A stretch of DNA of 64,000 bases, from NCBI RefSeq assembly GCF_963678635.1, contig NC_087065.1, positions 8,205,209 through 8,269,208 on the forward strand, written 5' to 3'. Of the stretch, positions 1 to 11,850 are shown in pieces. The position numbers and the translations under genes are program-made. This DNA is from Symsagittifera roscoffensis (Eukaryota; Xenacoelomorpha; Acoela; Convolutidae). Position 1 is the stretch's first letter. The number at the start of each line of letters is the position of its first letter. The notes below the pieces were generated by a model, which worked only from the letters and a program-made list of their open reading frames with translations, did no database searches and had not been told where the DNA came from.

Positions 1-918
1 TGGCGGTATTTCGAGCGGCCTGTCGGTTGCTGTCCAACCGAAGAGGAGATCTTCCGTTTTCACGTATTGTTCTGCTGACACGTCGACATACTGGATACTT
101 TGCCCATCATGTCCTTTGCTCTTGACATCACGCATCCACTCTATAATTCTCAAGTTTGTGTTCTGCCTCCTCTCTATCTCGCTCTGCTCCAGATCTGTTT
201 CTTGTTCTGGTGCGGAGTAGTCTTCCTTCGGGTAGTGTTCGCCGTCGTTGAAGATTTGCCATTCATCGTCTACCACCAATTCGCCCACACTCAGTACCTC
301 GTCGCCGAATTCATCAGGACGTATCTTGTCAATCAAGAAGTCATCCCCGTACCTATTGTACCTCATACCTGTCCGTTTACGATTACCACTCCTGGTTCCT
401 GCCGTTATCGGCAAGTCTGGTTTTGTCCACTTTAGCATCTCGTCCTGCTCCGGGTCGTTCCAGTCTTCTTCCACAAAGGATTCCGCCTCTGAGTCCGCTT
501 CTATCTTTTCATTATCATCCAAACTCAAATCCTCGTTGCCATCATTTTTCTCTCTGGTGGCTTTCTCGTTCACCTCGCAAGCTGGTTCCACCAATAGGTA
601 CTCGAGTGCCTCCATATTCTGCGGTACGCACCAGTCTTCTGGGGATGGGACATGAGGTTTCAAGTTTTCATAATGCGCTGCACGCCCCGTACTCAAGCGG
701 TAAAACCGTCCTTGCTGGTGCACTTCCGTTATCATGAACGGTCCTCTCCATTTCTTGGGTAGTTTCTTTGTACCTTTGAGAGGTATAACATTCTGGAAGG
801 CCCAGACGTGTTGGCCCACTGCGTATGGTTTCGCTTGCAGTATTTTCTCATCGTATTTCTTCCGCTGTCTCATTTGCGCTTGCGCTGTGTTCCTCCTGCA
901 GAGCTCGTTTAGTTCCTG
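1..918 (-). pseudogene. C-terminus of pol running in frame into macro-domain tail (copy 1)
   Basis: The minus-strand reading continues from the integrase C-terminal GPF region into an acidic linker and then, with no stop, into the tail that precedes the macro domain in the other copies. At ~355-375 copy 1 has a sense codon (TAC) where copy 3 has TAA, so pol and the macro tail form one reading frame here. The conserved segment ending in WTATDRPLEIPP reaches the window edge, so the macro fold itself is not included. This copy is key evidence that the macro domain belongs to the pol polyprotein and is not a separate gene. Confidence 0.75.
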
Positions 919-2912
919 CTATCTCTCAACCGCTTCTTTCACATTAGCTTGAGGCGATGTCTGTTTCCCTTCGTATTCTGGGTAAAAGAATGTTAGAGGC
1001 ATCGCTCTTGCCCTGCCCGTCAACATCATGACGGGACTGACTCCTGTTGTTGAGTGTTGCGTACTGTTGTATGCCCCCACCACTTGCGGCAGATATTTGT
1101 CCCAGTCTGTCATATATCTTGAGCAGTATACCCTCAGCATGTTTACCAATGTTCTATTCTGTCTCTCCACTAATCCGTTGGTTTGGGGATGATATGTCGT
1201 GGAGTGCGCTTGAGCAATGTGTGACCTCTTCATCAATTCTTTTGCCAGGTCCCCCACGAAGGCTTTGCCGTTGTCCGACTGAAATGTCATGCGACAACCA
1301 TGCCGTGATATCCAATGCGTTATCAGGTGGTCACACGTCTCTTCTTCCGAGGCTGTCTGACACGGCACCGCTTCTGCCAATTTCGTGAAATGATCTATTA
1401 TGACCAGTCTCTGGTTATATCCCGATTCTGTCATGCAGATCTTCTGTAGGTCTATCTACACAACTTCATTAAACTCCGAGCTTTCAACGGACTTGAGTGG
1501 GAACTTCATCTTCCTTGGGTCTTTCTCTTGCAGGCATGCTAGGCATGCATTCACCCATCTGTCACAGGCTTTCCTTAATCCTGGCAAGTCAAACCTATGA
1601 AGTATTCTTTGTTGCACCTTGTCTATACCCTGGTGCCCCATTTGGTCATGCGATCTGAACAACACTTCCGTCTGATACAACTGTGGCAGTATGATGAGGT
1701 TATGCTTGTGTAATATCTTCTCCTCATCTTTTCCTTGCATGCCACCACCCCATCAGCTGTGTGATAGAGTAAATCCTTTCTGTCTTTGTAGAACTGGCTT
1801 ATGATCTTGTAGCTGTCTTCTTCTAGGTCCCCCTTCTCTTTGGACCCTGTCCGGATCCATGTGGAGAGGTTACTTGTCATCTTGTCATTCTTTTGGGACC
1901 GTATTAGATCCGACAGCCTTTATCTTGCCTTGACGTGCTCTTTTAGTGTCCTTATCTGACCATTCATTTCTCCAGGGTTGTGGATGTCATCCCATCCTTC
2001 AGCTTTACGCATACTATCCTCCTTATGATCTTCATGTAATCTTCTGGCACCAGATTTGTTCTGACATTTGAAATGCGCGATAGCTCCCTAAACGGTTTCC
2101 TCGACACTGCAATTTTCTCAAGTTCTTCGCCTCCTCGCACTTCCTGCTGATCCAAGTTGTACGTTCCTGAGGAAGGATCCCTCTGTAGCTCCCTGTCGCG
2201 GTGTCTCATCTTCTCTTCCGCCAGTATCATGCATAGACTATCTTGGTCAACGCTGCTCTTCTCCGAATCTTCATCCCACTCTTCGCACTCCCCGAACAAT
2301 TTTTCTTCTTCAGCATCTTCTTCCACTGTGGGCCACTCCCCGGACTCTTGCTCTAGTCCAAGGTGTTCAGCCTCCTCCTTAAATGCTACTTTCTTCTTCC
2401 TAGCCCGAGTCCGCTCAAGTATGTCATCAGGGATTTTATCAACCAATGACTTCTTTCACGTCCAATTTTTCTTTTAAGGAGTCCTCGCCACCACCAGTTT
2501 CATTCCTTCTCAATATCGTGACTTTTGGTTCCTCCTTACCCTTTTCTCTGATCACGGGTTTATCGTCTGCCAGTTTCTCGAGTAATCTCATCAAGTCTTC
2601 ATCTATCTGTGCATCTCCCGTTTCTACCTGGTTGAGGTCATAGCCTTTTGCCTTGAGCGTCTCCCTCACGACTTTTGACTTGAGCATTATCCCTATCGGT
2701 ATCCCCCGGTTCTTCTTCAAAATTGTTCTCCCTGGAGGCTCCTCTGGTAGTTCGGGGTGATCTTCTATCGGTTTGCTTGACTTTTCTAGCCCTTTCGTGA
2801 GTGGAAGACTATCATACGTTTCCTTATCCATGAAGGAGAAGCCATCTTCGATTTCTTGTCTATCCGCCTCCCTCTGTTCCTGTCTCTCGTAGAACTCCGT
2901 CTTCTTACTCAA
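919..2912 (-). pseudogene. Pol linker and integrase, broken (copy 1)
   Basis: This corresponds to residues ~1740-2410 of the copy 3 polyprotein: a long acidic, lysine-rich linker after RNase H, then the integrase zinc-binding region (1456-1880) and catalytic core (919-1434). The core keeps QSDNGKAF (second Asp) and GLVERQNR (catalytic Glu). The zinc region keeps paired His and a CLAC pair. At least four frame changes (near 2440, 1960, 1740 and 1450) split the reading. As in other Metaviridae-type pol proteins, the integrase would insert the cDNA. This copy cannot make it. Confidence 0.85.
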
Positions 2913-3066
2913 GCTATCGGCATTTTGATGTTTGTCTCTTGTTCTATGCTCAATTAATATGTCGTATCCGTCGAGGCGAACTATTCACCTCCCAATGTAG
3001 CTCTGGTCCATTGAGTACGTCTTCAGCCAGCTGAGTGCCCTGTTGTCGACTCCTAGCCTGAATGGC

Positions 3067-4310
3067 TCACTTCCTAGGTATGCTCTGTATTTCTCGACAG
3101 GGGGTAACCACCGCGAACATCTCTGCTTTCGGCGCCCCGTACTTCATCTCCGTATTACTCAAGACTTTACTATCGGTCTCAAGACTGTCTTCCCGTTCCA
3201 TTGCTGTTCTTGATGGAGAATTCCAGAAATCGCTACTACCGACGCATCCGTGTCCAGCACGTACATCCCTTTTTCCGTTGGCATCCCTAGCACCGGTGCC
3301 TCGCACAAATTTTTCTTTATTCTCTGGAATGACTCTTCCGCCGCGTTGTTCCACGTGAACTTCTTGCCTTTGTGCCTCATTGGTTGTTGCATCGGGTATA
3401 CCTTGTCCGCGTAGCCCTTTATGAATTCCCTGTAATAGTTCGCGAAACCAAGGAAGCTCATCAATTGATGTTCCGTCTTTGGCGATTTCCAAGTCAGAAC
3501 CGCTTCCACTGCATAAGGGTCTGGTCTGATGCCATGCCTGTCCACCATCCTCCCCAAGTATTTGATTGAGTCCTTGAGTATCTCGCAATTTGACGGTTTG
3601 CACTTTAGTCCTGACCTTTTCATGCATGCAAACACCTCGTCTAGTCGCTCGATGTGGTCTTCCATTGTAGGCGTTGCTATCACCACGTCGTCCACGTAGC
3701 ACATTACCAAATTGCCGTATTTCTTTGTCACACCTCTCAATGCGTGTGCCATCAACCGTTGAAACGTGGCGGTGGCATTGCATAGACCAAATGGCACCCG
3801 TTTCCATTGAAACAGCTCTAGCTCGCAGGCGAACTCTGTTTTGTCCCTGTCCTGCTTCCTCAGTGGGACTTGCCAAAATACCGAACCTAAATCAAGAGTC
3901 GTAAAAAACTTTGCATCACGTAACTTCGAGAGACTCTCATCAATTCTAGGTATGGGGTAGGCATCCTTCACCGTGACGGAATTCAGATACCGAAAGTCGC
4001 AACAAAACCTCAATTGGTCGCCATTCTTTTTGGCCATCACTACTCCACACGCCCATGGTGATTTGGATGGTTCTATCATATCATACTCTAGTAATGTCTC
4101 TATTTCTTTCCTATATGCATCCGTTTTGTGTGGGGTCATGCGCCTCGCCCCCTCCCTGTGCGGCACCGCAGACTCTTCAAGCTCTATTTCATGTTCAACG
4201 AAATTACAGCATCCAATGTCTGCCTTATGTCTCGAAAAAACGTCCGCGTTCCGCTCTAGTACGTCCTTGATGGCTTCGAGCTGTTCATCCGTTACCTTAC
4301 CCCTTCAGTG
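3067..4310 (-). pseudogene. Reverse transcriptase and RNase H (copy 1)
   Basis: The segment 3159-4166 is open. It has the RT fingers and palm motifs CCDFRYLNSVTVKDAYPIPR, MPFGLCNATATFQ-type box B (here VPFGLCNATATFQ), and an intact CYVDDVV active site, followed by the connection (SFLGFANYYREF) and the start of Ty3-type RNase H (LDTDASVVAISGIL). A frameshift close to 3160 moves the RNase H remainder to another frame. Family knowledge: RT and RNase H copy the element RNA into DNA. The active-site residues are intact, but the protein is interrupted. Confidence 0.88.
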
Positions 4311-4529
4311 TTCTATGTCAAGTAAAACTGGTTTATCCATTTTCATTTCCTCTAGTGTTGGTCTTTCTGGGAAGTTTGAACAGCTCGAGAGTCCCTCATC
4401 TGTATCTGACTTAAGTGACTTTACAAGACCTGATGAATCTTTTTTTTTCTTTAATCGTCTCAAGATACAAATCTTGTCCCTATGATTGGGACATTCAAGT
4501 ACTTCATTTTCTTTTGCATTTTCAGTCAT
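4305..4529 (-). pseudogene. Protease-RT linker (copy 1)
   Basis: A short open segment collinear with residues ~1195-1270 of the copy 3 polyprotein (CPNHRDKICILRRL, then an acidic stretch with SSCSNFPERPTLEEM). It is the spacer between protease and RT, with no recognised domain. It is separated from the flanking open segments by frame changes near 4530-4610 and 4305. Confidence 0.6.
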
Positions 4530-4609
4530 TTCATATCATTTTTTCACAGGTAAAGCATATCCCAGCTTCCTCCCCCTCTGGATTATTATTGTTATGTCAA
4601 GAGTATTCA

Positions 4610-5524
4610 TCAAGACCTGACGCAGAGGCCGCTCTTGGTTATCGAGAAGGATCTTCCTAAAACAGCAGCACTTTGACTGTTTGGATTTGGGACTATGCAT
4701 ACTTGCTTGTTGTCACTTAGTTCATTATAGTTTTTCATCTGTAGGCCTACAATTGCCGCTTCGTTCGCTTTCAGCCTTACCCTCCTACTCAAGAATACCG
4801 TCGCTTTATTCTTATTTGCCATTATCAGATTTACCGGTTTAATTACGTACTTCCTTTCCGGGTTCCAAATCCTGAACATGGCATTGCTTAGATCAATCGT
4901 TACGTCGAAATTCCTGATGAAGTCTCTGCCTAAAATGAACTGGTCAGACTCGTCTAGGTTCTCCACCACAAGAAAGCTCATCCACAGGTTGCGTTCCCCC
5001 AGGTTGAGGGCTATTGTTGGTGTCCTGCCTAGTACCCGCAGCGCCCCTTTGTTTGCAGATGACAGCCGTATTCTTGAGTTTATCAAGTTATCTGTGCCGA
5101 AACCCATTCGCTCCCAAGTCTCGATTGGTATAACACTCAAGACTGCTCCCGTATCAAGTAACCCTCGTAACTGAGTCTTCTTGCCACTTATGTCGAGCAC
5201 GTGTGCTGATACGTCTGCCTCCGTCCCGATGTGCATAGTATCCTCTTCTAACATTGCGCAGTGTCCAATCGATCTTACTTTCAATTCTTCCTTGCCCACG
5301 TAGATCTGTCCGGCTAGGTACTCATCACATGTTAACATGGTTTTCGTGTAGATATTTATCCCATCTATATTTAACATCACCTCATGCGGACCATAAGCTT
5401 CTGTGTATCTATTCTCCACACAGACTGACTTGCTGCCACCTCTTGTGAGTAACGCCCTCAAGGCTCTAGAAGTCGTCTGTGGATTTATTGCACTCAAGTA
5501 ATCTGGGTACACATCAATGTGCAT
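4610..5524 (-). pseudogene. Retropepsin-like protease segment (copy 1)
   Basis: A 304-codon open segment carrying an aspartic protease of the retropepsin fold: LLDTGAVLSVI (catalytic Asp-Thr-Gly) near residue 121 and the conserved FILGRDFI segment about 70 residues later. The N-terminal 90 residues are shared with the other copies and have no named domain. As a homodimer it would cleave gag-pol. This domain is uninterrupted in copy 1, although its neighbours are out of frame. Confidence 0.88.
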
Positions 5525-5820
5525 TATTGTCTAGTCGCTGGGTTCACTCAAGTTCCTCGTTACTTCGTGGCCGCCCACAGTGATTATTGACGTTATCCTG
5601 GCTCCGATCTTTGTTATGCCGAATGGCTTTCCCGTCACCATTTTCAGAGTGTTGCAATTTTCACTCTTTGTCGCCCCCACTACGGCTTCTGACACCAACT
5701 TAGCGGCTCGTTTAACTTCTGCTTTTCGATCTCTTGTTTCAATCGTTGCTCTATCTCCTTCGTCGCTAGGTCCTGTTGCACCTTGTTAATAGCCTCCGCA
5801 AATGCTCTCTCAAAATTTAT

Positions 5821-8101
5821 CTATGGGGACTTCCTGGTCATGGTCTCCATGGCGCTATTGACCTGCATTACAGCTTTCACCGTCTTCGTCGGTAGTTCCG
5901 CATTCGGTGCCTCTGAGTTTCTTGTTTCAAACTCGTCTTGTCTGTTTTTTGTGTTCTGCACCGCCGCTAACGCTAACTTGTGTTTCGGATGACTTTGATT
6001 TTTTACTGCTTCCCAAAATAATGGACAGTCCATCCTAAAGTGGCCCTCTTGATTGCAGAAGAAGCACCTCGCACCTATCTTGATGATTAGGCCGCTGTAG
6101 AACTCGTGTTCTTCCATCTGGCTCATATCTTCCTCTTCCGGAGCATACCCCAGACTCTTCATGCCTTGTTTATACGTCGTGCAGTCCGCCACATGATGAT
6201 CCGCTGATCCACAATTTGCTCATGACCTGCGTTTGTCCATATCATCTCTAGGCTTTACCATGACGACCTCTGTGGTTGACTCCCCCCTTGCACGTTCCTG
6301 TTATCCGAGTATGAGTATTTCTTGGGTTTCATCAGCATGTACTCTCTTGACTTCTGACTCATTTCTTCTGGAGTCGGCGCACTATCTTTCGACAGTGTAT
6401 AGTACGTTGCTAACATTGTTCTCAAGTCGTCACTTTTCACCCCATCGATGAATTTCGAGGCGATGCTAAAATTCCTTCTTTTTGTTGACTCTTCAGGATC
6501 GCTCCTTCGTCTCAAGCTCTCAAGATTATCCAGGAACCGATCAATTAATTCATCGTCCCTTTGCATTCTCTTTTCAAATCTCATCATCGCTTGGTGACCC
6601 TTCATGCCTGACCCGAATCGATTCAACAATATCTCGAAGATCTTGTCCGCTGTGTCGCGTTCCTCTTCCTTCTTTGCAACTACGCATTTCAACGCCGTGC
6701 CTTCTTAGTTGCTGAGTGTCGCTCTGCAGGCTTGTCTCTCGTCATTCAAGTTGTCCTGATCCAAATGTAGTCTCATGACTTCTACCCAAGTATCGATGCA
6801 TCCGTCTGAGTCATCCTTAAATGCTTTTGGCTTCTTGAAGGTCTGCCTGGATTTGCCACCTCCTCTCTCACTCGAATCAGTGTTTTTCGTTTCTCGTGTT
6901 CTATTCATCATTTCCCAGGTGCTAGCCCACGTCATGGCATCAGGTCCCGCATTATTGCTTTTTGTGGAATCTCCCGGACCATTTGTCCTAGTTGAGGTCC
7001 CACTGTTAATAATTGTTTTGCCCCCCCCCCCCCTGGACCGATGCTCACTGCGCCCCGGGGTAACGGTTATGGTGTTGACTCTCGCTTGTTCCGTTGTCGT
7101 TCCACAAAATCAACCCTGTTAAATTGCGTTCGATCCGTTACCGGCCTGTCATGTGATGTAGAGTTTCTCAAGATGGTATCCAGTTTGGCCGGTATGGCAC
7201 ATGAACTCTCAGCCTGGTCCCTACTCATTGTGTCCGTTCTCGTTTCCAGACTCCCTAACTGGCTGTTCACAGCGTCATACCGTTGCTTAATTATCTGCAT
7301 GTTTTTGTTGATATTTTCCTCGCGGTCTTTGTCAGTGGCCTCTACCTTGTCTGACAATTGCTGAAGCTTCTCCTCCGTCGCCTTCGCCAGATTGAAGTAG
7401 CTGTCTAGGTACTCGTGCTTGTTGTACCTCAATTCTTTCTTTATTACTTCTCGATCTTCCTCGCTGCATTTTAGCCTTCTGTCGATCTTCGCCATTAAAT
7501 TGCCCAGCTCAAGAGAAGTTGTTGCTTCATGGTCAGCTGCTGCCCCATGACTGGCTGTTGCCCTATATTTGGCCTGATCGTCATCTCGGTTGGCCTCTGT
7601 TGTTCTCGTGGAAACTTTCCCAAACCTTTTGCCTTTCTCGGCCTTTTGTTCTTCTTTCACTATGTCTCTCAATTTCATTCCGACCATCATTGCTATCCTT
7701 TCTGTAAATGACGTTCTTTTCGCTTGAGACTCGTCCTTTATTGTTTCTGGCGTGTTGCCCGTCGTGTCCTCCACAGTGTCTATTGGTGAGAATTCCATCA
7801 ATTTTTGCTTCTGTTCCTCTGCGTTTGGCATCGGTGTCGACTCCGTTGTCTTCTTCTCTACTTCATCAACACTCTGATCTGGTGTCTCAAGATCAATTTC
7901 TATAGCAGATTTCGTCCGTCCCTCTTCAGCGCTTCCTCTCGTCTTGTTCTCCTTTGTGCTTCTTGTGTTGACCATGCTCACTGAAAAGTTCTCCCTTGTT
8001 ACGTTTTGGTCCGACGGCATCAGTTTTCATTGCGACGAGTTATGTTTTGTCTTCGATTCTAGAACCCTTTTTTCTGCTATTGGTACCCTACTACGCCTCA
8101 T
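5821..8101 (-). pseudogene. Gag region, broken (copy 1)
   Basis: The ATG at 8101 (MRRSRVP) matches the copy 3 start but is followed by TGA at 8028-8030. The reading resumes in 7067-8020 (acidic and coiled-coil region), is lost at the C13 tract (7021-7033), and continues in 6705-6935 and 6255-6692 (gag core with LNRFGSGMKGHQAMMRFEKR) and 5821-6192 (second zinc knuckle CFFCNQEGHFRMDC). The first knuckle is hit by a TGA in place of its first Cys, exactly as in copy 2. The product would be the capsid and nucleocapsid precursor. Confidence 0.85.
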
Positions 8102-9097
8102 GTTTTTTATTTACAATTTACAATCTACAATAATAATTTCTATCTACACAAATTTCTCCACCCTCTTTTGCCCCCTCTTAAGCCGAAAATTACTTTAAGC
8201 GCAGGGTGCTAAACCTCTTGAGAGAAAACCGTAGAACTTGTTTCCAGGCCTGCTTGAGTAAAAATGTTCCTCAAAACAGTGGGGTTCCGCTTATCCAATT
8301 TTACACTTATTTCCTATAATGTAATGTGGATTTTAACGATACCCGTTTGACCAACTTGAGAACACCACCGTCATCTCTTGTCGCTCTGATCACGTGCTGG
8401 TTGTTTCCTTGACTTGTCCTGCAATTGATCACCAGCACCACTTTCCCACTTGGCTGGTCACCTGTTCCAGTCAAGTCTCCTAATGAACCAGCTAAGTCCC
8501 TGTGATCCACTTTCCCACTCGACTGGTCACCTGTTCCGGTCAAGTCTTCTAATGGTCCAGCTAAGTCCCTGTGAACCACTTTCCTACTCGACTGGTCACC
8601 TGTTCCAGTCACGTCTCCTAATGGTCCAGCTAAGTTGCAAGCCATCTGAAAACCATTCACAACGCCCCGCACTCGGGCACCTTTTCAGATTGCTGAAATG
8701 ATCGAAACGATCGGTCTTATAAAAAACTCTTTAATTATTATACAGGTTTGATCCAACTAATTTGGTGTCAAAGTCACTGTCAGTTTTTGTTTTATGGTTT
8801 TTGTTCTTTTTCTATTCTTTTTCGGTTTTTGTTTCGCTTTTTGTCTTTTGCTCGTTTTTTTGTCCCCCTAGTTACCCCCCTTACTCGGTTAGCTAAGCCT
8901 CGTTCGGAGAGCGTACCAGGAAGTTTTCTCGAGTTTTCTTAAAAACCTATCACGGTACAACCGGAAGGTTTACACGTTCCCGCTGAACCGTACCACCGGT
9001 ACTCTAGAATGGGCATGTAGCCCGGAGCTGCGTCAAGTGGGTTCGACTCCGTAGTCATGATGTCGTAAAAACACCCAGGAGCGCCATTAAAACACTA
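8102..9097 (-). other. 5' leader of copy 1
   Basis: Non-coding DNA between the 5' LTR and the gag ATG. It shares long blocks with the leaders of copies 2 and 3: a TTATCCAATTTTACACTTAT block near 8291, the triple 69-bp repeat, an A-rich (sense strand) tract at 8770-8870, and the CGTTCGGAGAGCGTACCAGG block near 8901. It is ~1 kb, shorter than in copy 3 (2.4 kb), because the minisatellite portion is absent. Confidence 0.75.
8437..8635 (-). repeat. Leader tandem repeat, 3 x 69 bp (copy 1)
   Basis: Three copies of a unit containing CTGGTCACCTGTTCC, starting at 8454, 8523 and 8592, a period of exactly 69 bp. The same three-unit array occurs at the same leader position in copy 2 (66-bp period) and copy 3 (70-bp period). 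Confidence 0.9.
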
Positions 9098-9986
9098 TGT
9101 AACTGTCGCCGACTTTGGTCACATATGAGGTTAAAGAAAAATAGGTCCTAAACCATTGGCTCAAGAGTCAGGGACACTATCTCTTGTGTTTTTCTACCTC
9201 GAACGGTCGGAGCCAATTCAGTTCGCTTGCGACTTGAGACTAAAAACCCGTTACAGCTTAGAGACCACCACCAAAATACCTCCCCACTCTAGAAAATAAG
9301 AATGTCCCTATACCCTGGTCTCAAAATACCCAAAATACACGAACGCCGTTAAAAACAGGGTCGGAACAATCCGCACAGTTACTTTTTATTAGACCGTGGA
9401 ATTTTGATCCATTTCAGATGGATCAACCTAAAACTTTCCTTACCTCAGCATAACAATCATAAAACACACTCAAGAAAACTAAATTGGGTACTCACATACC
9501 AGCACACTCAAGAATTGGAGTAACTAAATTAATCAGCAATTCTAGCATTAAAGGGAATTCAGTTTTAACTCAGGAAGTTTGTAATTAACAAATTCCAGCA
9601 AAGGAATTGAGTTTTGACATGAGAAATAAGTTTTTGGATTGGACCATTGGGATACCCCAGCTGTCACGCTTTTTACTAAGGGTTCACTCTTGTTCAACTC
9701 GAATGTATATACTCTTCTTTCGTAATCACTCCTTCTCCTATTTCAGGATAGGACGGCTCTACTCGCGTTTATTTTGTATCTGGAAATTGCAAATAGCAAT
9801 TTTCCGCTGCTTTTCTCAAGTACTTTCCCGCGATTGTAAATCGGTTGTTCTGATCTTCTATTTCTGAAGTTTTCAGTTTTCGCGAGAAAGTTGAGCATGA
9901 CAGGCTCAATTCGAACTTTTGAAAAATTAAATTTCCTCCCAAAATTACGTAGTTTGTATTCCTCAAGGTCAAACTTCCAAATATGA
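9098..9986 (-). mobile_element. 5' LTR of copy 1
   Basis: Homologous over its length to the 909-bp LTRs of copy 3, starting at TGTAACTGTC (plus-strand view) and ending near CAAACTTCCAAATATGA. The last ~12 bp expected (GACTGGCACA) are replaced by unrelated sequence, so the outer border is uncertain within ~20 bp. It is clearly more diverged from copy 3 than the copy 3 LTRs are from each other, so copy 1 is older or belongs to another subfamily. Confidence 0.85.
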
Positions 9987-10333
9987 GAGCAACCCACCAT
10001 AAGATTGAACACTCTGGATTGTGTAAATATTGTATAAATCAAAATTTAAAAACGCCTTATCTAGGAAACCGAAAGGATTCGAGCAGTAAAACTCAGAGGT
10101 CAGATTTGCAACCCCTGAGTGTGCGCTGATAGTACATCACTGCAGTGTTGAGAATAAGCACTGAAACAAAAGCCAAAATTTCGGAACAAAGAAAAGTCTG
10201 TACAGTTAAAACAATCAAGTACTTCGCCGGTACCAGCAAATGATTTTACAAAGGTACCACCGGTTGATCTCTTTCTTCCTTGTTATTTTTTTCCAAATGT
10301 ACCTTCAAGTGCTACCCGTTAAAAAAAGAAAAA
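9987..10333. other. Spacer between head-to-head copies 1 and 2
   Basis: About 350 bp separates the outer ends of the two 5' LTRs. I see no ORF, RNA gene or repeat that I can name here. Confidence 0.5.
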
Positions 10334-11170
10334 CAGTCGGTCATATTTGGAAGTTTGACCTTGAGCGACGCTTAATCTTGATTTTGGGGTGAAATGCAAT
10401 TCTTTAAAACTCTCAAGTTTCTCGCGACAATTGAAAATACAAAATAAGATCAGGAGAATCGAACTACAATCGCGGGAAAGTAGTACAAAAAATAGGAGCG
10501 TGAAATTGCTATTCGCAATTCCGCCGTATAATTGAACGAGAGTAGAGCTGTCTTATTCGTAGAGAAAGAACAACTTGTGACGAGAAGAGATAAAGAAGAT
10601 TGAGTGTACCAGAGTGAACTTTCGGTGGAAAGGTGGACAACCGAAGCTGCCCATTGGTCAGAACAGAATACTTGTGTCTTGAGTTAAAACTTATTCACTT
10701 CAAACTTGTTGAGTTAAATTGATTAATTCTAGAGTTGCTTATTAATTTAGTTACTCGATTATAGAACTCGTGTCGGTATGTAAGTACCCAATTTAAATTT
10801 CTTGAGTGTGTTTTGCATTATTATGTTGAGTTAGGGAGAGATATAGGTTGATCAATCTGAAATTGATCAAAGTTCCCTGGTCTAATAAAAAGTAACTGTA
10901 TACGTAAGGTTCCGACCCTGTTTTTAACGGCAATCGTGTGGGTATTTTGAGACGTAAGCCTGGGGGCGTTCTTATTTCTAGACTGGGGGGTCTATTTAGT
11001 AGCCTTTAAGCTGTAACGCGGCTTGTAGTCTCATGTCGCAAGTGAACCGAATTAGCTCCGACCGTTTGAGGTAGAAAAACACAAGAGATAATGTCCCTGA
11101 CTCTTGAGCCAATGGTTATAGGGCCTATTTTTCTTTAACATCATACGTGACTTAAGTAGGCGACTTTACA
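10334..11170 (+). mobile_element. 5' LTR of copy 2
   Basis: The reverse complement of the copy 1 and copy 3 LTR sequence. It begins inside the expected terminus (CAGTCGGTCATATTTGG, with the preceding TGTGC replaced by A-rich sequence) and ends with CGACTTTACA immediately before TAGTGTTTTTATGGCGCTCC. With the LTR of copy 1 it forms an inverted pair about 350 bp apart. Confidence 0.85.
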
Positions 11171-11181
11171 TAGTGTTTTTA

Positions 11182-11199
11182 TGGCGCTCCTGGGTGTTT
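11182..11199 (+). promoter_or_regulatory. Candidate primer-binding site (copy 2)
   Basis: TGGCGCTCCTGGGTGTTT starts with the TGG expected opposite a tRNA CCA end and lies 11 nt after the LTR. It is conserved at the same offset in copies 1 and 3 (TGGCGCTCCAGGGTGTTT in copy 3). I cannot assign the tRNA; TGGCGC recalls tRNA-Lys-type sites, but the rest does not match. Confidence 0.4.
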
Positions 11200-11654
11200 T
11201 TACGACATCATGACTACGGGATCGAACTCACATGACGCAGCTCCGGGCTACATGACCATTCTAGAGTACCGGTGGTACGGTTCAACGGGAATGTGACCAC
11301 CTTCTGGTCGTACCGTGATAGCTTTTTAAAAAAACTCGAGAAAAGTTCCCGGTGCGCTTTCCGAAACGAGGTCTAGCTAACCGAGTATTGGGGGCCACTA
11401 GGGGGACAAGAAACGAGTAAAAGACAAAAAGCGAAACAAAAAACCGAAAAAGATTAAAAACAGGAACAAAAAACGATATAAAATACAAAAAAGACAGTGG
11501 CTTTGACTTTCAGATTAGGTGGATCAAACCTTAATTTTAAGTAAAATAATATACGCATACTGTTTTCAATAAGACCGATCGTTTCAATCAAACCAGCAAC
11601 ATTGAACAGGCTCCCGAGCTAGGGGCGTTGAAAGGGTTTTCAGATAGCTTCTGA

Positions 11655-11850
11655 CATCAGCGGACCACTGGGAGACTTGACTGGAACAGGTGACAAGCCA
11701 AGTGGGAAAGTGAACCTCTGAGTGACTTGACCACTGGGAGACTTGATTGGAACAGGTGACAAGCCAAGTGGGAAAGTGAACCTCTGAGTGACTTGACCAC
11801 TGGGAGACTTGACTGGAACAGGTGACAAGCCAAGTGGGAAGTGGTACTCG
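11655..11850 (+). repeat. Leader tandem repeat, 3 x 66 bp (copy 2)
   Basis: Units containing GGAACAGGTGACAAGCCAAG start at 11683, 11749 and 11815, a period of 66 bp. The second and third units are almost identical. It is homologous to the arrays at 8437-8635 and 59187-59390. Confidence 0.92.

Larger units (their letters stand above)
1..9986 (-). mobile_element. Giant Ty3/gypsy-type LTR element, copy 1 (5' part, cut by window edge)
   Basis: Reading on the minus strand the order is 5' LTR (9098 to ~9986), non-coding leader, gag, protease, RT, RNase H, integrase, then a C-terminal tail entering a macro domain that leaves the window at base 1. The encoded protein is collinear with the intact 2594-codon gag-pol of copy 3 (49657-57441) and very similar to it. 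It is broken by many small lesions, including a TGA near the gag start, a 13-C homopolymer at 7021-7033, TAA at 6705, a frameshift near 6253 and a frameshift near 3160. Most of the second coding block and the 3' LTR would lie outside the window. This is a degraded, non-autonomous copy. Confidence 0.9.

Noticed and set aside
3067-3876. Long ORF antiparallel in frame to the RT of copy 1 (269 codons, minus strand)
   Set aside because: It overlaps the RT reading in a shifted frame and has no own homology; only its last part reflects the frameshifted RNase H.
7021-7033. Run of 13 C as a programmed slippage site
   Set aside because: The other copies have no such run at this place; it is a homopolymer expansion (or read error) in a dead copy.
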